From an uncultured bacterium (GTDB lineage Bacteria; Bacillota; Clostridia; Oscillospirales; Oscillospiraceae), in the NCBI GenBank assembly GCA_905214155.1, contig CAJMLC010000107.1:1-6829 (forward strand): a stretch of 6,829 bases of DNA, written 5' to 3'. Positions 1 to 5,853 of this stretch are shown piece after piece. How positions within the stretch are numbered: position 1 is the stretch's first letter; each line of letters opens with the position of its first letter. The notes under the pieces were generated by a model, which saw only the letters and a list, made by a program, of their open reading frames with translations, ran no database searches and was not told the DNA's origin. The translations under genes and the position numbers were made by a program.

Positions 1-274
1 CCATGCAAAGACGAAGGCATAACAAATATACTTCCGCGTTACCACTTTGCTTGCAGGAAAACCTGCCGCTCATTCGCCGCTGACACGGCGCTCCCTTCTA
101 ACGGTGGGAAACCGGCTCCGACTACTCGCGGCCTAGAGAAATCCGCTTTTGCCAAAGCTGCTCGCAGGGGATAACCGTCCCGCTCCTTGCTGCCGTCTCG
201 CACAACCGACGGCTTTCTGGAAACGGTGCTGCGGGGAAGTCGTGTCCTGTTCATAGCAGTTGCCAGATGATGAT
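1..274 (-). promoter_or_regulatory. T-box riboswitch leader (tRNA-sensing), truncated at the window edge
   Basis: T-box leaders bind an uncharged tRNA and switch a terminator into an antiterminator, turning on amino-acid-related genes. Read on the minus strand, the T-box core GTGGTAACGCGG lies at 34-45 and carries the UGGU bulge that would pair with a tRNA ACCA end. The flanking GCAAAG (45-50) pairs with CTTTGC (5-10) to give the antiterminator. A Stem III hairpin GCAGG/CCTGC (53-66) sits just upstream. A Stem I apical helix GCCGTC/GACGGC (192-213) has the usual purine-rich CAGAAA flank. The specifier should lie in CGGTTATCCCCTGC (about 164-176). GUU (Val), UUA (Leu), UAU (Tyr) and AUC (Ile) are all possible readings and I cannot choose between them. 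ATGCCTTCGT (11-20) looks like the 5' half of the terminator, whose other half lies off the left edge. The controlled gene is therefore not visible. The 5' end is set from the promoter at 281-309. Confidence 0.9.
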
Positions 275-280
275 GGCACT

Positions 281-309
281 AAGATACGCACTTTTTCGCC
301 ATTTGTCAA
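281..309 (-). promoter_or_regulatory. Sigma-A-type promoter for the T-box leader
   Basis: The minus strand shows a perfect -35 TTGACA (304-309), a 17-bp spacer and a -10 TATCTT (281-286, 4 of 6 consensus bases). The expected start near 274 falls just upstream of the T-box Stem I, and the promoter follows the yebC terminator. The transcript is therefore a separate unit from yebC. Confidence 0.75.
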
Positions 310-392
310 TTCCCTTTTGCGCGAAAGAAAAAACTTCGGCGTGGATGACGAATTTCACAAAACAGAACGTGAACTTTTGGTCAAAACAACAA

Positions 393-409
393 TGCAGCGT
401 GTCGCTGCA
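393..409 (-). other. Short perfect hairpin downstream of the yebC terminator
   Basis: TGCAGCG/CGCTGCA forms a 7-bp perfect stem with a 3-base loop. It begins three bases beyond the yebC terminator's short T-run and on the minus strand is followed by the T-rich stretch ATTGTTGTTTTG. It could be a back-up terminator or a 3'-end stabilising hairpin. The call rests on structure only. Confidence 0.4.
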
Positions 410-412
410 CGC

Positions 413-442
413 AAAAGCGCCCCAGGTTCCCCTGAGGCGCTT
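413..442 (-). terminator. Intrinsic terminator of yebC
   Basis: On the minus strand, AAGCGCCTCAGG and CCTGGGGCGCTT pair over 12 bp (one G-U pair) around a GGAA tetraloop. The stem ends in a short TTTT run. It starts 12 bases after the yebC stop codon and separates yebC from the T-box unit that follows. Confidence 0.85.
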
Positions 443-454
443 GCTGTTTCAAAC

Positions 455-1192
455 TCAATCCTGATCCCAATTGTGCCAGACATTCTGCACGTCGTCATCG
501 TCCTCGAAGATATCGAGCATCTTTTCCATATTGGAGATATCCTCGGGATTTTCCAGCTTCTGATAGTTCTGCGGCACCATTTCGATCTGCGCGGACTCGA
601 ACTTGTAGCCCTTGTCCTCGAGCGCCTTGGCAACGTCGTTAAAATCAGCGGGGTCGGTGTAGACCGTGAAGCAGCCCTCTTCCGGCTGGAAGTCGGCAGC
701 GCCCGCGTCGAGCGCATCCATCATGACTGCGTCTTCCTCGAGCTCTTCTTCCTCGTTGTCGATGACGATGACGCCCTTCTTGTCGAATGCCCAGCTCACG
801 CAGCCGTTCACGCCGAGGCTTCCGCCGTATTTATCGAAATGGTGGCGGATGTTGCCCGCGGTGCGGTTGCGGTTGTCGGTCATGGTCTCGACGATGACGG
901 CGATGCCGCTCGGGCCGTGTCCTTCGTAGGTGATGGCTTCGTAGCTGTCGCCCTGACCGGCGGAAGCCGCCTTTTCGAGGACGCGCTTGATGTTGTCGTT
1001 CGGCATGTTGGCCGCCTTGGCCTTGGTGATGACGGTCGCGAGGCGGGAGTTGTAGGCCGGGTCGGCCACACCGCCGCCCTCTTTGACCGCGACGATCATT
1101 TCCTTGGAAATCTTCGTAAAGGCCGCCGCGCGCTTTGCGTCCTGCGCGCCCTTCGTTTTCTGAATGTTATGCCACTTGGAATGTCCGGACAT
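455..1192 (-). CDS. YebC/PmpR/TACO1 family protein
   Basis: This is a 245-residue cytoplasmic protein of the YebC family. The family was long annotated as transcriptional regulators; later work on relatives, including mitochondrial TACO1, points to a role in translation, probably easing ribosome stalling. The start MSGHSKWHNIQ followed by KGAQDAKRAAAFTKISKEM (14-32) is the diagnostic N-terminal motif and fixes the start codon. The stretch NMPNDNIKRVLEKA and the segment YEGHGPSGIAVIVE are further family signatures, and the length is normal. An acidic stretch rich in Glu and Asp follows the VIVID segment (about residues 170-185), and the C-terminus is also acidic. It has a candidate promoter inside the end of nif3 and a terminator just after its stop, so it is probably monocistronic. 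Which YebC subfamily it belongs to cannot be settled by eye, so no symbol is given. Confidence 0.96.
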   Translation of the reverse strand: MSGHSKWHNIQKTKGAQDAKRAAAFTKISKEMIVAVKEGGGVADPAYNSRLATVITKAKAANMPNDNIKRVLEKAASAGQGDSYEAITYEGHGPSGIAVIVETMTDNRNRTAGNIRHHFDKYGGSLGVNGCVSWAFDKKGVIVIDNEEEELEEDAVMMDALDAGAADFQPEEGCFTVYTDPADFNDVAKALEDKGYKFESAQIEMVPQNYQKLENPEDISNMEKMLDIFEDDDDVQNVWHNWDQD

Positions 1193-1228
1193 GGAGTTTC
1201 TTCCCTTCGTATCAGTTTTCTGCCCTAT

Positions 1229-1258
1229 ATTTTATCATAGGTCAGCGGTAAAAATCAA
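1229..1258 (-). promoter_or_regulatory. Candidate promoter for yebC
   Basis: The minus strand carries -35 TTGATT (1253-1258), an 18-bp spacer and -10 TAAAAT (1229-1234). The -35 overlaps the nif3 stop codon. The spacing to the yebC start (about 35 bases) leaves room for a short leader with a GAAGGGAAG-like ribosome binding site. Confidence 0.55.
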
Positions 1259-2052
1259 CCAAAAAATTGGGTCTCGTCGCGATGTACCGCCGATTTCAGG
1301 ACGCGCAGCTCCGGAAAACGCTCCCGCAGCAGCACGGCCAGCACCTCACAGACCGGATCTTCGGTCTCAAAGTGGCCCGCGTCGATCAGATTCAGCCCGC
1401 GCCAGCACGCTTCTTCAAACTGATGATACTTGAGGTCCGCCGTGACGAACGTATCACAGCCCGCCGCGAGCACCTCATCGATCGCGCTGCCGCAGCTCCC
1501 ACCGCCGACGGCGACGAAGCGCACGGGCTTCCCGGCGTCGGCGAACCGCAGCCCCGGGCAACCCAGCTTCTCCTTGACGAAGCCCGCAAACGATGCAAGA
1601 TCTGTCTGGAGGATCTCTCCGGCGCGGAGCAGGCCGTAGGGCCGCCCTGCATCATCCACCCCCGCCGGATCCAGAATGCGGACGTTGTCCAGTTCCAACT
1701 TCGCAGCCAGCGCGTCATTGACACCGCCCGATGCGCAGTCGAGATTCGTGTGCAGATTGACCGCCGCGATGCCGTGCTCGATCAGTTCCAGAACGGAGCG
1801 CCCCGCGAGCGTCGTTTCATTGATGGCGCGCGGCGGGTCAAAAAAGAGCGGATGGTGCGTCACGATGCACTTCGCCCCCACTTCCACGGCCTCGGCGATC
1901 ACGTCCGGCAGCGGATCGAGCGCCACGAGCACCGTCTCCACCTCCGTGGAGAACCGGCCGCAGAGCAGGCCAACATTGTCCCAGTCGCCCATCTTCATGC
2001 GCTCCGGCGCGAAGGCAAACAGGACGTCATAAATTTCCCGTACCGTTCTCAT
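1255..2052 (-). CDS. Nif3-like dinuclear metal centre protein (YqfO-type)
   Basis: This is a 265-residue member of the NIF3/DUF34 family, often labelled GTP cyclohydrolase 1 type 2, whose cellular role is still unsettled. Family members form toroidal hexamers with a two-metal site per subunit. The signature elements are present: WDNVGLLCG (24-32), THHPLF with H66 and H67, NLHTNLD with H101 and D105, and AGHFETE with H227 and E229. These are the expected metal ligands. GGGSCGSAIDE (183-193) and TADLKYHQ (204-211) are also typical. It is the short form without the extra inserted PII-like domain seen in longer relatives. The start overlaps the end of trmK by 26 bp and has GAGG at suitable spacing, so translation is probably coupled. 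The trmK-nif3 pairing is the same as yqfN-yqfO in Bacillus subtilis. Confidence 0.95.
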   Translation of the reverse strand: MRTVREIYDVLFAFAPERMKMGDWDNVGLLCGRFSTEVETVLVALDPLPDVIAEAVEVGAKCIVTHHPLFFDPPRAINETTLAGRSVLELIEHGIAAVNLHTNLDCASGGVNDALAAKLELDNVRILDPAGVDDAGRPYGLLRAGEILQTDLASFAGFVKEKLGCPGLRFADAGKPVRFVAVGGGSCGSAIDEVLAAGCDTFVTADLKYHQFEEACWRGLNLIDAGHFETEDPVCEVLAVLLRERFPELRVLKSAVHRDETQFFG

Positions 2053-2740
2053 GATTTTTCCTCATTTCTTCAACTTCTTCCAGCGCCTGCCGGTAATAGG
2101 CCAGGCGCTCAGGCCGCTGATGCTCCGCGCCCATCAGGCCCTCCACGCTCCGCCGCAGCGCGTTTTCGATGCGCTGCATGTAAGCACCGAGCAGCGGCGA
2201 GCCGCTCTGGCGCAGCCACGGCGAGACGTACTGCGCGCCCGGCGAGAGGGGAGTGCCCGCGCCCGGATGCGCCCGGAGCACCGTGTATAAAAATTTTCCG
2301 TCCTGCACGAGCTGTTCGCACGCGATGGCGAAGCCGTGCTCACCGAGCCAGCGGCGCAGCTCCTGCCCGGCAGACTGCGGCTGCAAGATAAGCGTGTAAT
2401 TCCGGTCACGCAGCCACGGACAGGCGGATAAAATTTCGACGATCAGGTCGCCGCCCATGCCCGCGCAGACGATGGTATCGGCCTCGTCCGGTGCGATCTC
2501 CGCGAGGCCATCCGACAGACGGAACTCCATCTGTCCGGCGAAGCCGAACTTCGCCGCGTGCAGCTTTGCTGTTTGCAGCGGCTGCGGACGGAGGTCGGCA
2601 GCGAGGACATGTGCGGCGAGGCCGTTTTGCAGCAGATAGAGGCCCAGATAGCCGTGGTCGGTGCCGATGTCGGCCACGCGGGCCCCCTCCGGCACCAGCT
2701 GCGCGCAGAGCCGCAGCCGTTTGGAAATTGGGATCTTCAT
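2027..2740 (-). CDS. trmK: tRNA (adenine(22)-N1)-methyltransferase TrmK
   Basis: TrmK uses SAM to methylate N1 of adenine 22 in the D-loop/core of bacterial tRNAs. The 237-residue protein opens with ISKRL, followed by the SAM-binding motif VADIGTDHGYLGLYLL (22-37). AADLRPQPL (47-55) is the acidic loop after strand 2, CAGMGGDLI (92-100) is characteristic of the family, and LILQPQ (117-122) takes the place of the catalytic-loop motif. The tail (about 190-232) is Glu/Arg-rich and probably a coiled-coil helix, as in known TrmK structures. The start has GGAG about six bases upstream. It overlaps the Nif3 gene by 26 bp. The DUF1858 terminator ends only 17 bases before its start codon, so it has no obvious promoter of its own. 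It consumes SAM, the product of MetK encoded further upstream. Confidence 0.94.
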   Translation of the reverse strand: MKIPISKRLRLCAQLVPEGARVADIGTDHGYLGLYLLQNGLAAHVLAADLRPQPLQTAKLHAAKFGFAGQMEFRLSDGLAEIAPDEADTIVCAGMGGDLIVEILSACPWLRDRNYTLILQPQSAGQELRRWLGEHGFAIACEQLVQDGKFLYTVLRAHPGAGTPLSPGAQYVSPWLRQSGSPLLGAYMQRIENALRRSVEGLMGAEHQRPERLAYYRQALEEVEEMRKNHENGTGNL

Positions 2741-2757
2741 AGGTTCTCCGTTTACTC

Positions 2758-2785
2758 AAAAAAGCGGCCAAAAGGCCGCTTTTTT
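2758..2785 (-). terminator. Perfect hairpin terminator after the DUF1858 gene (potentially bidirectional)
   Basis: A perfect 12-bp inverted repeat, AAAAAAGCGGCC and GGCCGCTTTTTT around a 4-base loop, gives a GC stem with a 6-T run on either strand. It begins 16 bases after the DUF1858 stop on the minus strand. It also ends only 17 bases before the trmK start codon. Confidence 0.9.
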
Positions 2786-2801
2786 GCTGAATACCGTTAA
2801 A

Positions 2802-3023
2802 TTACTTGTTTGCCTCTTCGTTTGCTTCGATGAAGCGGTTGACCTGTGCGAGGAATGCATCGCAGTCGACACCGTGGACCATGCAGGCCTCTTCGACGGT
2901 CTCGCCGCGGGAGGACGGGCAGCCCAGGCAGTGCATGCCGATGGCCATGAACAGCGGGGCGGTCTCCGGCGCGATGTCCAGAACGTCGCCGATGATGGTG
3001 GACTTTTCGATCTTTGCAGCCAT
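2802..3023 (-). CDS. DUF1858 small redox-disulfide protein
   Basis: This 73-residue cytoplasmic protein matches the DUF1858 family, also described as a hybrid-cluster-protein-associated redox disulfide domain. The evidence is the N-terminal TIIGDVLDIAPETAPLFMAIGMHCLGCPSS pattern, here at residues 9-38. The CLGC motif (C32, C35) is the conserved CXXC-type pair. Two more cysteines, C47 and C54, could join it in metal or disulfide chemistry. The biochemical role of stand-alone members is not established; the name reflects domain co-occurrence only. It has an ideal ribosome binding site (AGGAGGT, 3031-3037, seven bases from ATG), its own promoter and its own terminator. It should therefore be well expressed as a short single-gene mRNA. 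No hybrid-cluster protein gene is present in the window. Confidence 0.92.
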   Translation of the reverse strand: MAAKIEKSTIIGDVLDIAPETAPLFMAIGMHCLGCPSSRGETVEEACMVHGVDCDAFLAQVNRFIEANEEANK

Positions 3024-3054
3024 AAAAATGACCTCCTGTCAATATTCTGAGATT

Positions 3055-3083
3055 AGTATACCCAAACTTTCGCCAAATTGCAA
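3055..3083 (-). promoter_or_regulatory. Sigma-A-type promoter for the DUF1858 gene
   Basis: The minus strand shows -35 TTGCAA (3078-3083), a 17-bp spacer and -10 TATACT (3055-3060). It lies immediately beyond the stop codon of the upstream UDP-sugar dehydrogenase gene. The leader would be about 25 bases and contains the AGGAGGT site. Confidence 0.75.
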
Positions 3084-3086
3084 GCC

Positions 3087-4286
3087 TTACCGCATCAAAC
3101 CGACACAGTCGTAATACGGTTTCGCCGCGATGAGATCCTTGTGCTCCTTGAACTTGTCGTGCGTCAGGGTGATGACGGCGTAATCGCACGCGGCCATCGC
3201 CTCTTCCAGCGTGTGGTTCGGGAAGCCGGCGACGTCGCCCTCGATATACGGCTCACAGGCAATGACCTGATAGCCTTTTTCCTCGAGGAGCTTTGCAAAC
3301 AGGACGGACGGGCTCTCGCGCGTGTCGTCGATGTTGGCTTTGAAGCTCATGCCGAGCACGGCGACCTTCGCGCCGGGCTTCACGTCGCGGCCGATCCGCT
3401 CCACGACCCATTCGGGCTTCGTGTCGTTGACGTGCCGCGCCTCGGCGATCAGCGGCGTGATGTCCTCAAATTTCTCATGGATGAACCACGGGTCGACCGC
3501 GATGCAGTGCCCGCCGACGCCGACGCCCGGCGTATGGACGTTCACGCGCGGATGGCAGTTGGCCAGCTCGATGAGCTGGAAGACGTCGATGCCGAGGCGG
3601 TCGCAGACCTTGCTCAGCTCGTTGGCGTATGCGATGTTGATGTCGCGGAACGTGTTCTCCGTCAGCTTGCACATCTCGGCGGTCAGATCGTCGGTCAGAC
3701 GGATCGTGCCCTTGGTGACGACCTTTTCATAGATGCGCTTGGCGTACTCCGCCGCCTCGGGGCGGTTGGAGCCGATGATGCGGTCATTCTGCCGCAGCTC
3801 GAGGAGCATCCGGCCCGGAATGATGCGCTCCGGGCAATGCGCGGTCATGAACTCCTCGGGCTTCAGGCCGCTGACCTCGGAGACGATCTGCTCGACGAGC
3901 CGTGTCGAGCCGGGAGGCGAGGTGGATTCCAGCACGCAAAGGCCGCCGGGGCGGATGACGCTGCCGACCTCGCGCGCTGCGGACTCGACAAAGCGCATGT
4001 CGGACACGCGCTTCTTCTCCGGTGTCTCGCGGTAGGGCGTCTGGACGGCGATGATGAACACGTCCGCCGGTTCCGGCGTGGTGGTGAAGTGCAGGCGGCC
4101 CGTCGCCATTGCCTCAGTGAGCGCCTCCTGCAGGCCGGGCTCGACAATGTGGATCTTGCCCCGGTTCAAAATTTCTACGGTTTCCGCCTTGACGTCGAAG
4201 CCACAGACTTCGTAGCCTGCGAGGGTGAAGGTGACGGCGGTGGGCAGGCCGATATAGCCGCAGCCCATAATTTCAATCTTTTTCAT
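3087..4286 (-). CDS. wecC: UDP-N-acetyl-D-mannosamine dehydrogenase (WecC-type nucleotide sugar dehydrogenase)
   Basis: This family oxidises UDP-N-acetylmannosamine to UDP-N-acetylmannosaminuronate with two NAD+, supplying acidic sugars for surface polysaccharides. The 399-residue protein has an N-terminal NAD fold with IMGCGYIGLPTA (6-17), the loop ESTSPPGST (120-128), and the central K207/N211 pair in CKLTEN. The active-site motif is GVGVGGHCIAVDPWF (254-268), with catalytic C261; this wording favours WecC over UDP-glucose or UDP-GlcNAc dehydrogenases. A C-terminal UDP-binding half holds AVLGMSFKANIDDTRESPS (309-327). I chose the internal ATG at 4286 over one ten codons upstream because AAAGGAG (4296-4302) sits nine bases before it and the family begins at MKKI. 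It follows metK by 40 bp with no terminator between, so it is probably cotranscribed under the SAM riboswitch. No WecB-type epimerase is nearby. The exact substrate is inferred. Confidence 0.9.
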   Translation of the reverse strand: MKKIEIMGCGYIGLPTAVTFTLAGYEVCGFDVKAETVEILNRGKIHIVEPGLQEALTEAMATGRLHFTTTPEPADVFIIAVQTPYRETPEKKRVSDMRFVESAAREVGSVIRPGGLCVLESTSPPGSTRLVEQIVSEVSGLKPEEFMTAHCPERIIPGRMLLELRQNDRIIGSNRPEAAEYAKRIYEKVVTKGTIRLTDDLTAEMCKLTENTFRDINIAYANELSKVCDRLGIDVFQLIELANCHPRVNVHTPGVGVGGHCIAVDPWFIHEKFEDITPLIAEARHVNDTKPEWVVERIGRDVKPGAKVAVLGMSFKANIDDTRESPSVLFAKLLEEKGYQVIACEPYIEGDVAGFPNHTLEEAMAACDYAVITLTHDKFKEHKDLIAAKPYYDCVGLMR

Positions 4287-4326
4287 AGCTGTTCGCTCCT
4301 TTTTCAAGAGCATCATACTCTATTTT

Positions 4327-5493
4327 TCACGCTTTTGCAAGCAGAGCTTCGGTCATATCGACCGTTTCCCACGGAAGATTCAATTCTTCACGGCCAAAGT
4401 GGCCGTAGGCCGAGGTCTGCACATAGATGGGCCGGCGCAGACCGAGACGCTCAATGATGGCCGCCGGGCGCAAATCAAAGCAGGCACGGACAAGATCCGA
4501 GAGGGCTGCGTCGGAAATTTTGCCGGTGCCGAACGTCTCGGCCAGCACGGACACGGGCTGCGCCACGCCGATGGCGTAGGCCAGCTGGAGCTGGCACTTG
4601 TCGGCCAGACCCGCGGCCACGATGTTCTTCGCGATGTAGCGGGCCATGTATGCGCCGCTGCGGTCGACCTTCGTCGGGTCCTTGCCGGAGAACGCGCCGC
4701 CGCCGTGCGCGGCATAGCCGCCGTAGGTGTCGACAATGATCTTACGGCCCGTCAGGCCCGAGTCGCCCGCAGGGCCGCCGATGACGAAACGGCCAGTCGG
4801 GTTGACATAATATTTCGTGTTCTCGTCGAGCAGACGGGACGGGAGGTTCGGCTGGATGATTTTTTCGATTACCTGCGCGCGGAGGTCTTCGATTGCAATG
4901 TCGGGCGCGTGCTGCGTCGAGACGACGACGGTGTCGATGCGCTCCGGCGTGCCGTCGGCGGCATACTGCACGGAGACCTGGCTCTTGCCGTCCGGGCGGA
5001 GCCACGGCAGCTCGCCGCTCTTGCGGCAGGCCGTCAGGGCTTTCGTCAGGTTGTGCGCGTAGGAGATCGGGGCCGGCATCAGCTCGCGCGTCTCGCGGCA
5101 GGCGAAGCCGAACATCATGCCCTGGTCGCCCGCGCCGATCTCGTTCTTGTCGTCGTAGGAGCTGTCGACGCCCATCGCGATGTCCGGCGACTGCCGGTGC
5201 AGCGCGACCTGCACGGAGCAGCTGTGCCCGTCATAGCCCGCCGCCGCGTTGTCATAGCCGATCTCGCAGATCGCTTTGCGCGCGATGTCGGCCACGTCGA
5301 TCGTCGCCGTCGTGGTGATCTCGCCCATGACGAGCATCAAGCCCGTCGTCGCCGCGCACTCACAGGCCACGCGCGCCATCGGGTCCTGCGCCAGCGCCGC
5401 ATCGAGCACGCTGTCAGACACACGGTCGCAGACCTTGTCGGGATGCCCCTCGGTCACAGATTCAGAGGTAAAGATTCGTTTTTCGTTGTTCAT
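4327..5493 (-). CDS. metK: S-adenosylmethionine synthetase (methionine adenosyltransferase)
   Basis: MetK makes SAM from methionine and ATP in the cytoplasm, releasing phosphate and pyrophosphate. The 388-residue length is standard for the family. Hallmarks are GHPDK (16-20) for ATP/metal binding, GAGDQGMMFGFA (120-131), GRFVIGGPAGDSGLTGRKI (234-252), and the phosphate-binding GGGAFSGKDPTKVDRS (264-279). The start MNNEKRIFTSESVTEGHPDK is normal, with AGGA-type ribosome binding sequences just upstream. The gene is preceded by an SAM-I riboswitch, so high SAM should stop its transcription. It is the first gene of an apparent two-gene unit with the UDP-sugar dehydrogenase. No key residues appear to be missing. 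Confidence 0.98.
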   Translation of the reverse strand: MNNEKRIFTSESVTEGHPDKVCDRVSDSVLDAALAQDPMARVACECAATTGLMLVMGEITTTATIDVADIARKAICEIGYDNAAAGYDGHSCSVQVALHRQSPDIAMGVDSSYDDKNEIGAGDQGMMFGFACRETRELMPAPISYAHNLTKALTACRKSGELPWLRPDGKSQVSVQYAADGTPERIDTVVVSTQHAPDIAIEDLRAQVIEKIIQPNLPSRLLDENTKYYVNPTGRFVIGGPAGDSGLTGRKIIVDTYGGYAAHGGGAFSGKDPTKVDRSGAYMARYIAKNIVAAGLADKCQLQLAYAIGVAQPVSVLAETFGTGKISDAALSDLVRACFDLRPAAIIERLGLRRPIYVQTSAYGHFGREELNLPWETVDMTEALLAKA

Positions 5494-5525
5494 AAGTCCT
5501 GTTCCTTTCCATTCGTCGGGATATG

Positions 5526-5563
5526 AAAAAAAGCGCCTCTGTCAGTCATCGACAGACGCACTT
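5526..5563 (-). terminator. Riboswitch-controlled intrinsic terminator of metK
   Basis: On the minus strand AAGTGCGTCTGTC (5551-5563) pairs with GACAGAGGCGCTT (5531-5543), 12 of 13 positions with a single G-G mismatch, around a 7-base loop. A T-run follows (5526-5532). It lies between the aptamer and the metK start. Just upstream, GGAA and TTCC (5564-5576) can form a small helix that takes bases from the 3' side of aptamer P1. This is a candidate piece of the antiterminator. Confidence 0.9.
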
Positions 5564-5574
5564 GGAAGGTCATT

Positions 5575-5669
5575 CCCTCATCTTTCGATCACATCGCCGG
5601 ATTTGGCACCTTGCCTTCGCAGGTTGCCGGGTTTCATCGGGCCGTTCCCTCCGCCACTCTCGATAAGGA
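5575..5669 (-). promoter_or_regulatory. SAM-I riboswitch (S-box) aptamer
   Basis: Read on the minus strand, the S-box core is nearly consensus: CTTATCGAGAGTGGCGGAGG, then GATGAAACCCGGCAACC, then GCAAGGTGCCAAATCC. The P1 helix is TCCTTATC (5662-5669) with GATGAGGG (5575-5582), all eight positions paired with G-U allowed. P3 is ACCT/AGGT extended by GC/GC with a GAAG loop, and P4 is CGAT/ATCG. Bound SAM stabilises P1 and frees the downstream terminator, shutting off metK and whatever is cotranscribed. Confidence 0.97.
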
Positions 5670-5698
5670 TTCAGTTGTCTCGCCTTATAAGCATATCT

Positions 5699-5726
5699 AT
5701 TATACGTGGTTTTCGGCAAAAGTCAA
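5699..5726 (-). promoter_or_regulatory. metK: Strong sigma-A-type promoter for the SAM-riboswitch/metK unit
   Basis: The minus strand has -35 TTGACT (5721-5726), a 16-bp spacer and a perfect -10 TATAAT (5699-5704). The predicted start near 5692 lies about 20 bases before the aptamer P1, giving a leader of about 200 bases. Confidence 0.85.
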
Positions 5727-5835
5727 CGGCTTTTGCAGACTATTTCAAAATATTTTGTCTATACTTTTCTACAGTGTTCACAGTTTGACCATAGATTTTT
5801 CCGCGCCGTTCCTGTATCATACAGATATTCGCAGC

Positions 5836-5842
5836 AAAGGAG
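5836..5842 (+). promoter_or_regulatory. Ribosome binding site that sets the rhomboid-like gene start
   Basis: AAAGGAG lies 11 bases before the ATG at 5854. The open frame continues upstream to an ATG at 5611, but that extension would run through the metK promoter and part of the riboswitch, so the 5854 start is preferred. Confidence 0.8.
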
Positions 5843-5853
5843 TTTTTTACATC

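Noticed and set aside
39..254. Minus-strand 71-codon frame in the left region.
   Set aside because: It lies entirely within the T-box leader; the conserved RNA elements explain the sequence.
260..1240. Long plus-strand open frame opposite yebC.
   Set aside because: It is the antisense shadow of a clear YebC gene and begins inside the T-box leader.
4289..4326. Weak hairpin between metK and the UDP-sugar dehydrogenase (AGAGTA/TGCTCT).
   Set aside because: It has a six-pair stem with one G-U pair and no T-run after it, so it is unlikely to stop transcription.
3078..4457. 459-codon plus-strand open frame opposite the UDP-sugar dehydrogenase and the end of metK.
   Set aside because: It spans two well-identified genes in antisense. 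High-GC third-position bias commonly opens such frames, and the translation matches no family I recognise.
5727..5853. Possible plus-strand promoter for the rhomboid-like gene (TTGACC at 5785-5790, TATCAT at 5815-5820, TATACT at 5760-5765).
   Set aside because: The TTGACC-TATCAT spacing is 24 bp, and no suitable -35 lies 16-19 bp before either -10 candidate. A promoter must lie here or nearby, but I cannot place it.
5611..5853. 81-codon N-terminal extension of the rhomboid-like frame.
   Set aside because: It would run over the metK promoter and SAM-I aptamer, shows no protein-like character, and a good ribosome binding site precedes the ATG at 5854.
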